From CAYPPG01 sp964412555 (GTDB lineage Bacteria; Hinthialibacterota; Hinthialibacteria; Hinthialibacterales; Hinthialibacteraceae), in NCBI GenBank assembly GCA_964412555.1, contig CAYPPG010000100.1, positions 1 through 18,898 on the forward strand: 18,898 nt of DNA, given 5' to 3'. The translations under genes and the position numbers were made by a program. The stretch's first letter is position 1, and each line of letters starts with the position of its first letter. The notes under the pieces were generated by a model. That model worked only from the letters and a program-made list of their open reading frames with translations. It did not search any database and was not told the DNA's origin. Below are positions 1 to 7,326 of the stretch, piece after piece.

Positions 1-1
1 A

Positions 2-106
2 AGCAATAATTATTTAGTTCTTCTGGGGGCGATCCCCGCTGCGATTTTGGCGTTGCTGCTTGACGGGTTGATCGGTATGATTGAGCGATGGTATCGTATT
101 GACTGA
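2..106 (+). CDS. Osmoprotectant ABC transporter permease, C-terminal fragment (5' end outside window)
   Basis: An open frame enters from the left edge and ends at the TGA at 104-106, giving the last 34 residues. They read as a hydrophobic stretch (LVLLGAIPAAILALLLDG) followed by a short basic tail. This matches the usual C-terminal end of the OpuCB/OpuCD-type permease of glycine betaine/choline ABC importers, where an Ala-Leu-rich last helix is followed by a few charged residues. The main support is the next gene, 31 nt downstream, which encodes the matching substrate-binding protein. Only the tail is visible, so the family call rests mostly on context. A fused permease/binding protein is excluded because the frame stops before the binding-protein gene. 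Confidence 0.6.
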   Translation, partial: SNNYLVLLGAIPAAILALLLDGLIGMIERWYRID

Positions 107-123
107 AGAATCCATCATCCCAC

Positions 124-129
124 AGGAGG
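124..129 (+). promoter_or_regulatory. Ribosome binding site that fixes the GTG start of the binding-protein gene
   Basis: AGGAGG lies 8 nt upstream of the GTG at 138-140. It selects this GTG over the upstream in-frame start at 81, which would lie inside the permease gene and add 19 hydrophilic residues before the signal peptide. Confidence 0.75.
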
Positions 130-137
130 AGGGGGAC

Positions 138-1037
138 GTGAAAAAACTTGGTTTTCATAGTGGTTTGATTTTTAGTTTTTTATGTGGGCTTTTATTCTCG
201 AATTGTGGCATGGATTCTGCCAACACAATTCGGATGGGGTGTAAAAATTTTACCGAGCAGTATATCCTTGGTGAAATGATGGCAGAACTCATCGAGGCCA
301 AAACCGATTTGTATGTGGATCGGAATTTCAACTTGGGGGGAACGGTCATTTGCCACAAGGCTCTCATCAACGGGGAAATCGACCTTTATCCAGAATATAC
401 GGGAACTGCCTTGACTACGTTAATGAATCGGGAAACCATTCCTTCTTCGACAGAAGTTTTTTCTATAGTCGAATCTTATTACCGCGAGGAATGGGATTGT
501 GAGTGGTTGCAGCCCCTCGGATTCGATAATACATATGCTTTGACCGTACGAGAAAAAGATGCAGAAGAGAAACAGTGGAAGACCATCAGCGATCTCAAAC
601 CCGATGCGGAAAATTTACCGGCCGGTTTTACTGCCGAATTTATGGAACGGCCGGATGGGTATCCAGGTCTCAAAAAAAAGTATGAATTGGACTTTCAATC
701 GACCAGCGATCTCGATCCGGGACTGATGTACCGGGCGATTGCGCAAAAAGAAGTGGATGTCATTTGTGCGTTTGCGACGGACGGGCGAATTCCCGCTTTC
801 AATTTATATCCCTTAAAAGACAATCTCAATTTTTTCCCCCCTTATGAAGCGGCTCCGGTGGTTCGCCAAGACGCCCTAAAAAAATTTCCAAAATTGCGCG
901 AGACCCTAAACCTTCTCGCTCGTTTACTCGATAATGAAACCATGCAACAATTGAATTTTGAAGTGGACGAGAACAAACGTGCGCCATCCATTGTCGCTCG
1001 AGAATTCCTACTGAAAAAGAATTTGATCCAAGAATGA
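138..1037 (+). CDS. Osmoprotectant (glycine betaine/choline-type) ABC transporter substrate-binding protein
   Basis: This is the extracytoplasmic solute receptor of an osmolyte importer (OpuAC family, PF04069), 299 aa from the GTG start. The N-terminus is K-K followed by a hydrophobic core and a Cys at residue 23 (LLFSNC). That gives a plausible but imperfect lipobox, so membrane anchoring is likely but not certain. The mature part starts with a segment typical of the OpuCC/OsmX group (KNFTEQYILGEMMAEL), followed by a GEIDLYPEYTGT motif, which is the classic ligand-loop region. Length fits the family at about 300 aa. It follows the permease gene by 31 nt, and its TGA overlaps the ATG of the MarC-like gene (ATGA), so translation is probably coupled. 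The exact ligand cannot be read from the sequence. Confidence 0.88.
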   Translation: MKKLGFHSGLIFSFLCGLLFSNCGMDSANTIRMGCKNFTEQYILGEMMAELIEAKTDLYVDRNFNLGGTVICHKALINGEIDLYPEYTGTALTTLMNRETIPSSTEVFSIVESYYREEWDCEWLQPLGFDNTYALTVREKDAEEKQWKTISDLKPDAENLPAGFTAEFMERPDGYPGLKKKYELDFQSTSDLDPGLMYRAIAQKEVDVICAFATDGRIPAFNLYPLKDNLNFFPPYEAAPVVRQDALKKFPKLRETLNLLARLLDNETMQQLNFEVDENKRAPSIVAREFLLKKNLIQE

Positions 1038-1651
1038 CCCTGAAATTATTTCTGTACCTTCTGGTCATGGTCAATCCGTTTTCCCAGGTGCTCTATGTTT
1101 GGGAATTGATGAAGCAAATGACGTTTAATGAATTTGCTTCCACGTATTGGCGGGCCGGTTTATTGAGCTTCGGTGTTTTTGTATTTTTCGCGTTGACGGG
1201 TGAATTTCTCTTTGAAGAGATTTTTCAAGTCCGGCTCGATGCCATGCGAATCTTCGGTGGATTGGTGATTCTCTTGATCTCCTTCCGTTATTTTACCGAC
1301 GGGTCGGGGAGCAACTTGCTGTTTCGCGGTAAGGCGGAAGATTTGTCTCCTCATATCTCTTTACCGTTTCAGGTAGGGCCAGGTACGATATGGGTCAGTA
1401 TTTTGATCGGCCAAAGTCAAACGGTGCCGTTCGCACTATTAACCCTTGCGAGTGTGGTGTTTTTAAATTTCTGTTTAGTGGTGATCGTGCATTACTTCGT
1501 GCAGGATTTGGAACGCTACCGTGAAACGATGATCAGCAAATATTTCGGTATTCTGATGCGGACCAACGCCTTGTTTGTCGGGGCGATTGCGGTTGAGATG
1601 ATCTTGACTGGAATCCAAGGCACATTGGAGAGTAGAGCGATATTGCCGTAA
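1034..1651 (+). CDS. MarC-family integral membrane protein (UPF0056)
   Basis: A 205-aa, very hydrophobic protein with about six predicted membrane segments. These lie near residues 2-20, 40-60, 70-88, 110-128, 133-155 and 172-195. The opening segment with N-P-F (LVMVNPFSQVL) and the RIFGGLVILLISFRYF segment match the MarC/UPF0056 family (PF01914), whose usual length is 195-220 aa. The biochemical function of the family is unknown; the historical link to multiple antibiotic resistance in E. coli was not borne out. The start overlaps the preceding stop by 4 nt. Linkage to an osmolyte transporter suggests a cell-envelope or stress context, but that is inference. Confidence 0.85.
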   Translation: MTLKLFLYLLVMVNPFSQVLYVWELMKQMTFNEFASTYWRAGLLSFGVFVFFALTGEFLFEEIFQVRLDAMRIFGGLVILLISFRYFTDGSGSNLLFRGKAEDLSPHISLPFQVGPGTIWVSILIGQSQTVPFALLTLASVVFLNFCLVVIVHYFVQDLERYRETMISKYFGILMRTNALFVGAIAVEMILTGIQGTLESRAILP

Positions 1652-1661
1652 AGGAATCTCA

Positions 1662-2225
1662 TTGTACGAGACGATCATGCCGGATCATGCTATATATACA
1701 ATCGGCTATGGAAAGCGTTCTTTAGAAGAATTCCTTTCTGTTTTGGGGAAGTATAAGATATCGTATCTTATCGACGTCCGCTCGAATCCGTATTCAAAAT
1801 ACAAGCCGGAGTTTTCCAAAAAACCACTTCAGCAATCACTCGAAGAAACCGGTATTCGTTACGTGTTCATGGGGGATCTCCTTGGCGGAACACCGGACGA
1901 TCCGGCATGTTATACCGAGGGGAAGGCGGATTATGATAAAATCGCTGTTACCGAATATTTTCAGCGAGGCATTACCCGATTGTGTTCCGCTCACGAGCAG
2001 CAATTGGTTATCTGTCTTATGTGTGGAGAAGGGAAGCCGGAAATCTGCCATCGCAGCAAACTGATTGGAAAAATATTGCAGGAAAAAGAGATTCCGGTAT
2101 TCCATATTACTGAGAGCGATGATATGAAAAGCCAGGATTATATCATGAATGTTGTAAATGGCTGGCAGATGATGTTGTTCGACATACCTATGACTTCACG
2201 GAAGACACATTCGCCCCTGGAATAA
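1662..2225 (+). CDS. DUF488 family protein, first paralogue
   Basis: Protein of about 187 aa in the DUF488 family (PF04343), whose activity is not established. The family signature is complete. It has IYTIGYG near the N-terminus, then IDVRSNPYSK, then a GGTPDDP loop, and a C-terminal CLMCGEGKPEICHR segment with conserved Cys, Glu and Cys-His-Arg. The start is uncertain. A TTG at 1662 has AAGGAA 5 nt upstream, whereas the ATG at 1677 has only weak spacing; translation from 1677 would give 182 aa and begin five residues before the IYTIGYG motif. The gene starts 10 nt after the MarC-like gene and ends 5 nt before a second, quite different DUF488 gene. Being paired with that gene and an OB-type protein suggests the three act together. 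Confidence 0.88.
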   Translation: MYETIMPDHAIYTIGYGKRSLEEFLSVLGKYKISYLIDVRSNPYSKYKPEFSKKPLQQSLEETGIRYVFMGDLLGGTPDDPACYTEGKADYDKIAVTEYFQRGITRLCSAHEQQLVICLMCGEGKPEICHRSKLIGKILQEKEIPVFHITESDDMKSQDYIMNVVNGWQMMLFDIPMTSRKTHSPLE

Positions 2226-2230
2226 CAACC

Positions 2231-2716
2231 ATGGTTTCACGGATTTATACAATCGGTGTTTATGGATTTGAAGAGGAATCGTTTTTCAGACGGTTGGGTG
2301 ATGCCCATATTGATTGTTTTTGTGATATTCGATTTCGACGAGGAATGCGAGGAAAGAAATATGCTTTTGTCAATGCAAAGAAACTACAAGATCGCTTGCA
2401 GGAACTAGGAATCAAGTATATCCATTGCAAAGAACTTGCTCCGACAACAGATATACGCGATCTTCAAAAAGAAGCGGATCAACAATCCGGCGTTTCCAAG
2501 CGAGAACGGCTTTTCATGGCGAATGTATTTGTGCAGGCTTATCAAGAAATCATACTGTCTTCTTTTTCCTTTCCTGAATTTATGGCTCAATTCATTCATT
2601 CGGAACGTTTGGTTTTATTTTGTGTAGAAAAAGAGTATCGCGCATGCCACCGTTCGCTTGTGGCAGAACGATTGCGGCTGGAATACAATGTCCCCGTTGA
2701 ACATCTTGGTCCCTAA
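2231..2716 (+). CDS. DUF488 family protein, second and divergent paralogue
   Basis: 161 aa. It shares the DUF488 framework with its upstream neighbour but is clearly divergent. The N-terminus reads IYTIGVYGF, the Asp-containing strand reads FCDIRFRRGMRGKKYAF in place of VDVRSNPYSK, and the C-terminal motif is FCVEKEYRACHRSLVAERL, keeping the Cys-x-Glu and Cys-His-Arg residues. This two-gene arrangement, not a recent duplication, suggests the two proteins form a heteromer or have separate substrates. GGAA lies about 8 nt before the ATG. The 3' end overlaps the start of the next gene. Function is unknown; the retained Cys/Glu/Cys-His-Arg set suggests that catalytic ability is kept. Confidence 0.85.
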   Translation: MVSRIYTIGVYGFEEESFFRRLGDAHIDCFCDIRFRRGMRGKKYAFVNAKKLQDRLQELGIKYIHCKELAPTTDIRDLQKEADQQSGVSKRERLFMANVFVQAYQEIILSSFSFPEFMAQFIHSERLVLFCVEKEYRACHRSLVAERLRLEYNVPVEHLGP

Positions 2717-3530
2717 TGGGAACCGGAAAAATAGTGTATTTATTCATTCTCCCATCGTGATAACAGGCAATACTCGAATGGGGAGAGAAGACCGTGTATG
2801 TGTAAGTGCTTATGATTTAAAGAAGAAGGAATATATCCGGCTTTTAAAGGAAGGAACGACTCATATTCATGAATATTATTCAGACGATGAAATTCAAACT
2901 AACCGCTTGATTCCGTTCAATCGAATGGAATGCGTGTATAAAAAACCGCATTCTATCGATCCTCCCCACGTCGAAGATCGAATCGTGAAACAAATCCGAT
3001 ATTCAAAAACTTGTGATGAACAATCCAGGAAAAGAGGATTGCTGTTTATTTCCAAAACCACAATTCAAGATATTTTCGGATTCTTGCCGGATCAAGCGGG
3101 AAATCATCGACTGTACAGTGTCGAAAAACCACCCGCTTATTCCCTCGGTACATTACGTGTGAACACTCCCCCAAGGTTATTTTGTGTGCTTGATACGTAT
3201 AAACAAGACAGGGTTGTATTTCGTTTAACATTTGAAGACCAAAATGCATTCGAGTTGAAATGGATCAAGATTGTCGATCTTCGCATGATCCATTATCTTA
3301 AATGGCGATATAACTCACAACAGGAATCGTATGAACAGATACAAAAAGAGATGAATCAACTATTCCGGCAGGCTGATTGTATCTTTATTCGTCTCGGACT
3401 GACTCGTGTGTTCCCAACTTATCCTACTGCGGAACAATCACGGGGATTCTGGCTGCAGGTTACGGGGATTTATCCGTTCCCGGATTATCTGGGAGTGTTT
3501 GATTTCTGGACATATTCTCCCAAAAATTAA
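2688..3530 (+). CDS. Dual OB-fold-like protein associated with DUF488
   Basis: 280 aa from the ATG at 2688, which overlaps the preceding gene by 29 nt; the frame is open further upstream to 2658. There is no signal peptide or membrane segment, so it is cytosolic. Residues 23-53 contain ITGNTR, VCVSAYD and EYIRLL. Near the C-terminus are RLGLTR and FWLQVTGIYPFPDYL. From memory these segments match bacterial proteins annotated as dual OB domain-containing, which are found beside DUF488 genes; I could not search to confirm it. OB folds usually bind nucleic acid or oligosaccharides, so this may be the recognition subunit for the DUF488 pair. GTG at 2757 is an alternative start, but it would leave almost nothing before the first motif. 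Confidence 0.7.
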   Translation: MSPLNILVPNGNRKNSVFIHSPIVITGNTRMGREDRVCVSAYDLKKKEYIRLLKEGTTHIHEYYSDDEIQTNRLIPFNRMECVYKKPHSIDPPHVEDRIVKQIRYSKTCDEQSRKRGLLFISKTTIQDIFGFLPDQAGNHRLYSVEKPPAYSLGTLRVNTPPRLFCVLDTYKQDRVVFRLTFEDQNAFELKWIKIVDLRMIHYLKWRYNSQQESYEQIQKEMNQLFRQADCIFIRLGLTRVFPTYPTAEQSRGFWLQVTGIYPFPDYLGVFDFWTYSPKN

Positions 3531-3633
3531 TTGTTTAAAAGATATGAGAGGTTTTGGGAATTCAAAAAGAATGATGATTATGATAATTGGATATCAATCT
3601 TTGGATCAATAACAGGATGCAATAAAATCAAAA

Positions 3634-3659
3634 AAAGGGCACGGGAAACCGTGCCCTTT
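3634..3659. terminator. Bidirectional Rho-independent terminator between convergent genes
   Basis: Perfect hairpin: AAAGGGCACGG, loop GAAA, CCGTGCCCTTT. On the minus strand it is followed by a strong T-tract (TTTTTTGATTTTATT). On the plus strand a shorter TTTCTT follows. It lies between the ends of the dual-OB gene (3530, +) and the oxidoreductase gene (3688, -), so it can serve both. Confidence 0.92.
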
Positions 3660-3687
3660 CTTCAATTCATAGGATTCAGCGCTTGCA

Positions 3688-5037
3688 TTACAGTGTCCAG
3701 CCTTCGCGATATTCCATGTGCAGAAGATCGGTGGCTGCTTGGCTGTTGGTGAATTCGAATTTTTCGGAGTCCCAATAGAGTTTGCCGGGCACGCGCAGGG
3801 CGATGGTGCCGATGAGTACCCATTCGGTGAAGGGGCCTGCGTAATCGAATCGGCCTGGAGATTGCAAACCGCCTTTGCAAGCCATGAGCCATTCTTGATA
3901 ATGGCCAATGGAACGTGGAATCATTTCCGGCGGACGTTTGAAATCGTCCATTCGTGAACCCGGGAGCAAGCGTGTACCGCCACCGTAGGTGCCGGTTGTG
4001 GCGATCCCGTTGTCACCGATGAAAAGGGAACCATTTCTTTGATCCCGGTCACCAATACGATCGCCTGGTTCGAGACCTTCCGGCCGAGGCGGCATATTTC
4101 CACCATCATACCATGTCAACGTCACTGGAGGCATCGCGCCACGGGCGGGGAATTCAAAACGGATGATGGATTTTTCCGGATAGGTTTGGTCGTTTTTACC
4201 GACTTGTGAAATGCATTCCACACTGGACGGAGCTGTTAATTTCAATGCCCAGTTGGGGGGATCGAGAATGTGGCAGGCCATATCGCCGAGGGCGCCCGTA
4301 CCGAAATCATACCAACCGCGCCATTTAAAGGGAGCGTAACCGGAATTGTAGGGACGGTAGGGGGCTGGCCCGAGCCATGTATCCCAATCCATTGTGTCGG
4401 GTACTTCTTCCGGTGGCAGGGGTTCAGGGATACCTTGCGGCCAAATGGGGCGGTTTGTCCAGGCATGAACTTCGCGGACCGGGCCGATCGCACCGGACCA
4501 AATGATTTCGCACATTTGGCGAACACCATCACCGGAATGTCCCTGATTGCCCATTTGGGTAGAGACACCGTATTCTTTGGCGGCCTGCGTCAGAGCGCGT
4601 GCTTCGTAGACGGTGTGGGTCATTGGTTTTTGAACATAGACGTGGATGCCCTGTTTGATTGCCATCATGACGGCGGGAGCATGGTTGTGATCCGGTGTGG
4701 AAACGGTGACGGCATCGATGTTCTTGCCGTCGATTTCCAGCATTTGCCGGTAATCGCGATAACGCTTGGCAGCCGGAAACTGCTCGAATTTCGAGCCGGC
4801 TTTTCGCCAATCCGGATCGCATAGAGCATATACGTTGTCGCCCATACTGGCGGCTCCATCGATATCGGAACTGCCTTTTCCACCACAGCCGATTGCGGCG
4901 ATGTTCAGTTTTTCATTCGGGGATTTGTACCCGAGCTTCTTGAGGGATGGAGGACTTTTCTTCATTGTCGCGCAGCCACCCAAGGTAGCGGCGGTTCCCA
5001 TCAAGAAGATACGACGTGAGAGTTTTTGATCGCTCAT
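3688..5037 (-). CDS. Tat-exported lipoprotein of the Gfo/Idh/MocA oxidoreductase family
   Basis: 449 aa. The N-terminus carries a twin-arginine motif (SRRIFLMG, R8-R9) followed by a lipobox with Cys22 (TLGGC). The enzyme should therefore leave the cytoplasm folded with its NAD(P) cofactor and be lipid-anchored. The Rossmann domain (PF01408) starts at residue 45 with IGCGGKG (50-55). The conserved lysine motif reads QKP at 136-138 instead of the common EKP. The C-terminal domain (about 170-440) contains MGNQGHSG and MACHILDPP, typical of the large planctomycete/verrucomicrobial branch that acts on sugars. GGAAGGAT lies 6-8 nt before the ATG. The divergently spaced upstream neighbour on the same strand is a DUF1080 protein, a frequent partner. 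Oxidation of a sugar C3 hydroxyl is a reasonable but unproven role. Confidence 0.92.
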   Translation of the reverse strand: MSDQKLSRRIFLMGTAATLGGCATMKKSPPSLKKLGYKSPNEKLNIAAIGCGGKGSSDIDGAASMGDNVYALCDPDWRKAGSKFEQFPAAKRYRDYRQMLEIDGKNIDAVTVSTPDHNHAPAVMMAIKQGIHVYVQKPMTHTVYEARALTQAAKEYGVSTQMGNQGHSGDGVRQMCEIIWSGAIGPVREVHAWTNRPIWPQGIPEPLPPEEVPDTMDWDTWLGPAPYRPYNSGYAPFKWRGWYDFGTGALGDMACHILDPPNWALKLTAPSSVECISQVGKNDQTYPEKSIIRFEFPARGAMPPVTLTWYDGGNMPPRPEGLEPGDRIGDRDQRNGSLFIGDNGIATTGTYGGGTRLLPGSRMDDFKRPPEMIPRSIGHYQEWLMACKGGLQSPGRFDYAGPFTEWVLIGTIALRVPGKLYWDSEKFEFTNSQAATDLLHMEYREGWTL

Positions 5038-5402
5038 AATTGTATCCTTCCAATGATTTGTTATGATGAAATCAAGGTTCGGCCGTTTACAAAGGATGTG
5101 GCGGAACCGTTATCTCCTTTTCAGCATAGAGTCACACATTTTATCCATTTGAAGTCAAATCCAAATTGAGTGATTGCTATTTCTCTCTCCCATTACCAAA
5201 AGAGAAAAGAGTGTTCATTTTCAATTTGATATTCCAAACTGATTTTTTGATTGACAATACTTATTGGCTATCCTAAACGAAAATGAAATATTTCTCAACC
5301 CATCTACTATTGTAATATTAGATTGAATTCGCTTATTGGATCAACAAAGAAAGTTTGAGAATAGGTGATCATTTTCTTCTTCCTGCTCTTTGGTTATCTC
5401 AT
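5038..5402. other. Intergenic stretch without a gene (5' of the oxidoreductase gene)
   Basis: AT-rich spacer of 365 nt between two minus-strand genes. It must contain the 5' region of the oxidoreductase gene. On the minus strand a TTGACT (5153-5158) is present, but no -10-like hexamer follows at standard spacing. A weak pyrimidine/purine dyad (TTTCTCT 5180-5186 with AGAGAAA 5201-5207) is visible. I see no clear terminator for the DUF1080 gene and no convincing small ORF. Confidence 0.5.
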
Positions 5403-6179
5403 TCAGTGTAAGGGGATCAATTTGATATTGCGATAGGCGACGGGACCGTGATCGCCCTGCAGCATAAGAGGACCTTTAGCGGATTCAGGATATTTCTCTT
5501 GATTGAAATCATTGAGAGAGGCGCGGGTGGGGCCGGTCAGTTCTACATTTTCATGGACGATGACGCCATTGTGTTTGACGAGGATGAATTTGGCGTTTGT
5601 TGTTTTTTGACCGTTTTCATCGAACTTCGGGGCTTGGAAAACGATATCGAAGGACTGCCATTCGCCTGGCGATTTGGAGGCATTTTGGCGGGGAGGATGA
5701 CCTTCATAGGTTGTATTTTTTTCCGAGTCGTATCGGGCGTAGATCGCGCTGCAATCCGAATACTGGACGTTTTTCTTGCCGTAGCTGTCGAACACTTGAA
5801 TTTCATATTGGCCTTGGAAGTAGACGCCGGAGTTCGATCCTTCGGGAACACAGAACTCAATGTGCAACTGGCAGTCGCCATGTTCCCGCTTGCTGAGTAT
5901 GTTGACCGTTCTACCATCCTTTCCATTGACGAGAATGCCTTCACCTTCCTCGATGTCGAAGAGTTTTTTGTCCTTTTTATTTAAAGAGACTCCCCCGGCG
6001 GCCAGCCAAGTGTTTTCATGCTTCATTTCCGGCAATGCATACCAGCCGGTGAAATCTATGCCGTTGAATAGATCGATCACCTCGGATTCGGCGGCTTCCG
6101 AACTGTGGCTGCTCGCGCTGCAAAAGAGCATGCAACCCAAGAACAAGACGGTCAGGGCGAATAATTTTTGATATTTCAT
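5403..6179 (-). CDS. Secreted DUF1080 / 3-keto-disaccharide hydrolase family protein
   Basis: 258 aa from the ATG at 6179. The frame also offers a GTG four codons earlier, but GAGG lies about 11 nt before the ATG and overlaps that GTG, so the ATG is preferred. Residues 1-25 form a signal peptide (K-Y-Q-K then a hydrophobic core), so it acts outside the cytoplasm. The mature protein starts with DLFNGIDFTGW, the DUF1080 (PF06439) hallmark. GSNSGVYFQGQYEIQVFDSYG and the final GPVAYRNIKLIPL complete the concanavalin-like sandwich. Members have been shown to cleave 3-keto-glycosides made by Gfo/Idh/MocA enzymes. The neighbouring exported oxidoreductase fits that two-step scheme. The substrate itself is inferred, not seen. 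A promoter-like pair lies just upstream. Confidence 0.9.
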   Translation of the reverse strand: MKYQKLFALTVLFLGCMLFCSASSHSSEAAESEVIDLFNGIDFTGWYALPEMKHENTWLAAGGVSLNKKDKKLFDIEEGEGILVNGKDGRTVNILSKREHGDCQLHIEFCVPEGSNSGVYFQGQYEIQVFDSYGKKNVQYSDCSAIYARYDSEKNTTYEGHPPRQNASKSPGEWQSFDIVFQAPKFDENGQKTTNAKFILVKHNGVIVHENVELTGPTRASLNDFNQEKYPESAKGPLMLQGDHGPVAYRNIKLIPLH

Positions 6180-6218
6180 TATTGTATACACCTCGTTTGG
6201 TATAGTGTTGTTTTGTCA

Positions 6219-6247
6219 ATTATTGTGGGGTGGGGGGGAAAAGTCAA
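6219..6247 (-). promoter_or_regulatory. Candidate sigma-70-type promoter for the DUF1080 gene
   Basis: On the minus strand TTGACT (6242-6247) and AATAAT (6219-6224) are separated by exactly 17 nt, each matching the consensus at five of six positions. The inferred start of transcription is near 6212, giving a 5' leader of about 33 nt. The spacer contains a run of C residues. Confidence 0.5.
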
Positions 6248-6249
6248 AG

Positions 6250-6281
6250 CCCCCCTTAATCCCCTCATGGGGAAGTGGGGG
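6250..6281. repeat. GC-rich palindromic element (nested C-run/G-run hairpin)
   Basis: Run of six C (6250-6255), TTAAT, CCCC, TCAT loop, GGGG, AAGT, GGGGG. The two C-blocks and two G-blocks can pair as a nested hairpin. The layout resembles dispersed intergenic palindromes that are present in many copies in some genomes, but only this copy is in the window. It sits next to the -35 of the DUF1080 promoter and downstream of the toxin gene. Confidence 0.6.
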
Positions 6282-6300
6282 TGAAGGCAAGGGCTAATTC

Positions 6301-6323
6301 ACAAAGTGAGGCTTACACTTTGT
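6301..6323 (-). terminator. Stem-loop immediately after the toxin gene
   Basis: Perfect 8-bp stem ACAAAGTG/CACTTTGT with a 7-nt loop. It begins at the last base of the toxin stop codon. There is no T-tract after it on the minus strand, so it is a weak intrinsic terminator at best and may instead protect the mRNA 3' end. Confidence 0.4.
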
Positions 6324-6748
6324 TACGGATGAGTAGTAAAACCATACTGCTGAAAATGCTTATCAAAGGCAAAAACGTCAGAGATCCTCATTTTTTGCAT
6401 AGTGGCAAAACTTGTACAATCCGTAAAACTATACTCTTTGTCCGCATATTTCTCGAAAATCTGCCAAGCGGTTTCCTCCAATGTTTCATCAATGTGAATG
6501 ACTTTTAAAATTCGGCTTTCTCGAACCTGAGTTCCAAATCGTACTGCAAATTGATGTCCGAGTTTCATACGAATCAATGTCAACGATTCATCAATGACGA
6601 AATTCGATGTAAACAGTGAAATTCGTATATCTTTTCGTAATTGGCAGGCCCTTATGTAGCAGTTGTCATCCGGATCGTTAAGGGCATAAAATGCACTGGT
6701 ATCCACAAATAAGCTGAAACGATTTTTATTCATAAAGATAGTGGTCAT
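6323..6748 (-). CDS. VapC-like PIN-domain toxin (ribonuclease)
   Basis: 141 aa, a single PIN domain (PF01850). The expected acidic residues are all visible: D16 in FVDTSAFYAL, E54 in VIDESLTL, D110 in SFTDCTSF and D129 in AFDKHF. VapC toxins are Mg-dependent RNases that typically cut tRNA or rRNA, and the intact acidic set suggests an active nuclease. Two starts are possible. The ATG at 6748 has GGAAAA at short spacing; the ATG at 6733 overlaps the antitoxin stop (ATGAATAA) and starts seven residues closer to the motif in typical family style. Either way the toxin overlaps the antitoxin gene, which fits coupled translation. A stem-loop follows directly after the stop. Confidence 0.82.
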   Translation of the reverse strand: MTTIFMNKNRFSLFVDTSAFYALNDPDDNCYIRACQLRKDIRISLFTSNFVIDESLTLIRMKLGHQFAVRFGTQVRESRILKVIHIDETLEETAWQIFEKYADKEYSFTDCTSFATMQKMRISDVFAFDKHFQQYGFTTHP

Positions 6749-6953
6749 GGTTTTCCGCTATATCGTGTATACCGCTTCCCTTCGCTGATATTGGTTGAAA
6801 GATGGGATCATGAGACCGATAATTTTTTTCCTCGAAGCGTTCTTCTAAAATATTGATAATGGTGTGTTCTACCTTCGCCTCATTGTGAGAACATTCTTTG
6901 AGCGAGAGATATAGATTTTCCGGTATTTCGATTGTAAGTGTTTTGGTTGGCAT
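6726..6953 (-). CDS. VapB-like antitoxin
   Basis: 75 aa, directly upstream of and overlapping the PIN toxin. The N-terminus (TLTIEIPENLYLSL) has the strand-then-helix pattern of ribbon-helix-helix DNA-binding antitoxins. The C-terminal half is polar and lacks clear structure, as expected for the part that wraps around the toxin. AGGAGG lies 5 nt before the ATG, much stronger than the toxin's site, matching the usual excess of antitoxin. Neutralisation of the toxin and autorepression are known for the family; here they are inferred from gene order and fold. Confidence 0.75.
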   Translation of the reverse strand: MPTKTLTIEIPENLYLSLKECSHNEAKVEHTIINILEERFEEKNYRSHDPIFQPISAKGSGIHDIAENHDHYLYE

Positions 6954-7326
6954 TTTTACCTCCTTTACCTACAGTGGATTTTAATCCAAATTGAATCGAG
7001 ATAAAATGGTTATTTTTGGTTTTGTTGATCGAAAAAATTATTGATGTTGCGGGATCCATTTCCCCCTGGGGATATTCACTGGAAATCCCAAAAGAGTCGA
7101 TGGAGAGAAATGGTGTATTGGTATCATGAGATCGGATCCGTGATAATTCCTTATCAAGTGATATTTAACAGTTTGATCCGGTGGAGCGAAATTTCACTAA
7201 GACTGGCAGAATCGAAAAGGAAAAGAAAAAGGCAATCTTTAGGTTAGTGCTTATGGGGCGTTGCTCTGGGCTATCTTCTTTACCCCCGTTGGGTTGGTTT
7301 TTTGGGTCCTTGGGGATGTTCTTTTT
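6954..7326. other. Intergenic stretch between the glycoside hydrolase and toxin-antitoxin genes
   Basis: 373 nt. The left part holds the antitoxin ribosome binding site and the possible operator. The rest contains a 68-codon plus-strand frame (7041-7247) without a ribosome binding site or recognisable features. I see no convincing terminator for the glycoside hydrolase, and no RNA gene. Confidence 0.5.
6976..6987 (-). promoter_or_regulatory. Possible antitoxin operator overlapping a -10-like hexamer
   Basis: On the minus strand GGATT-AA-AATCC forms a short dyad 23-34 nt before the antitoxin ATG and contains TAAAAT, a -10-like hexamer. No good -35 is seen at the right distance. Ribbon-helix-helix antitoxins repress through such dyads, but the 5-bp arms could be chance. 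Confidence 0.25.

Noticed and set aside
2714..2760. TAATG junction after the second DUF488 gene suggesting a coupled start at 2716
   Set aside because: That ATG is out of frame with the dual-OB-like protein and stops after 14 codons; the start at 2688 is in frame and gives a suitable length.
3531..3752. Plus-strand frame after the dual-OB gene
   Set aside because: It runs straight through the terminator hairpin and into the convergent oxidoreductase gene.
5251..5279. Perfect TTGACA on the plus strand at 5251-5256
   Set aside because: No -10-like hexamer follows at 16-18 nt, and no plus-strand gene lies downstream of it.
7041..7247. 68-codon plus-strand frame in the spacer after the glycoside hydrolase
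   Set aside because: No ribosome binding site, low-complexity basic end and no recognisable motif.
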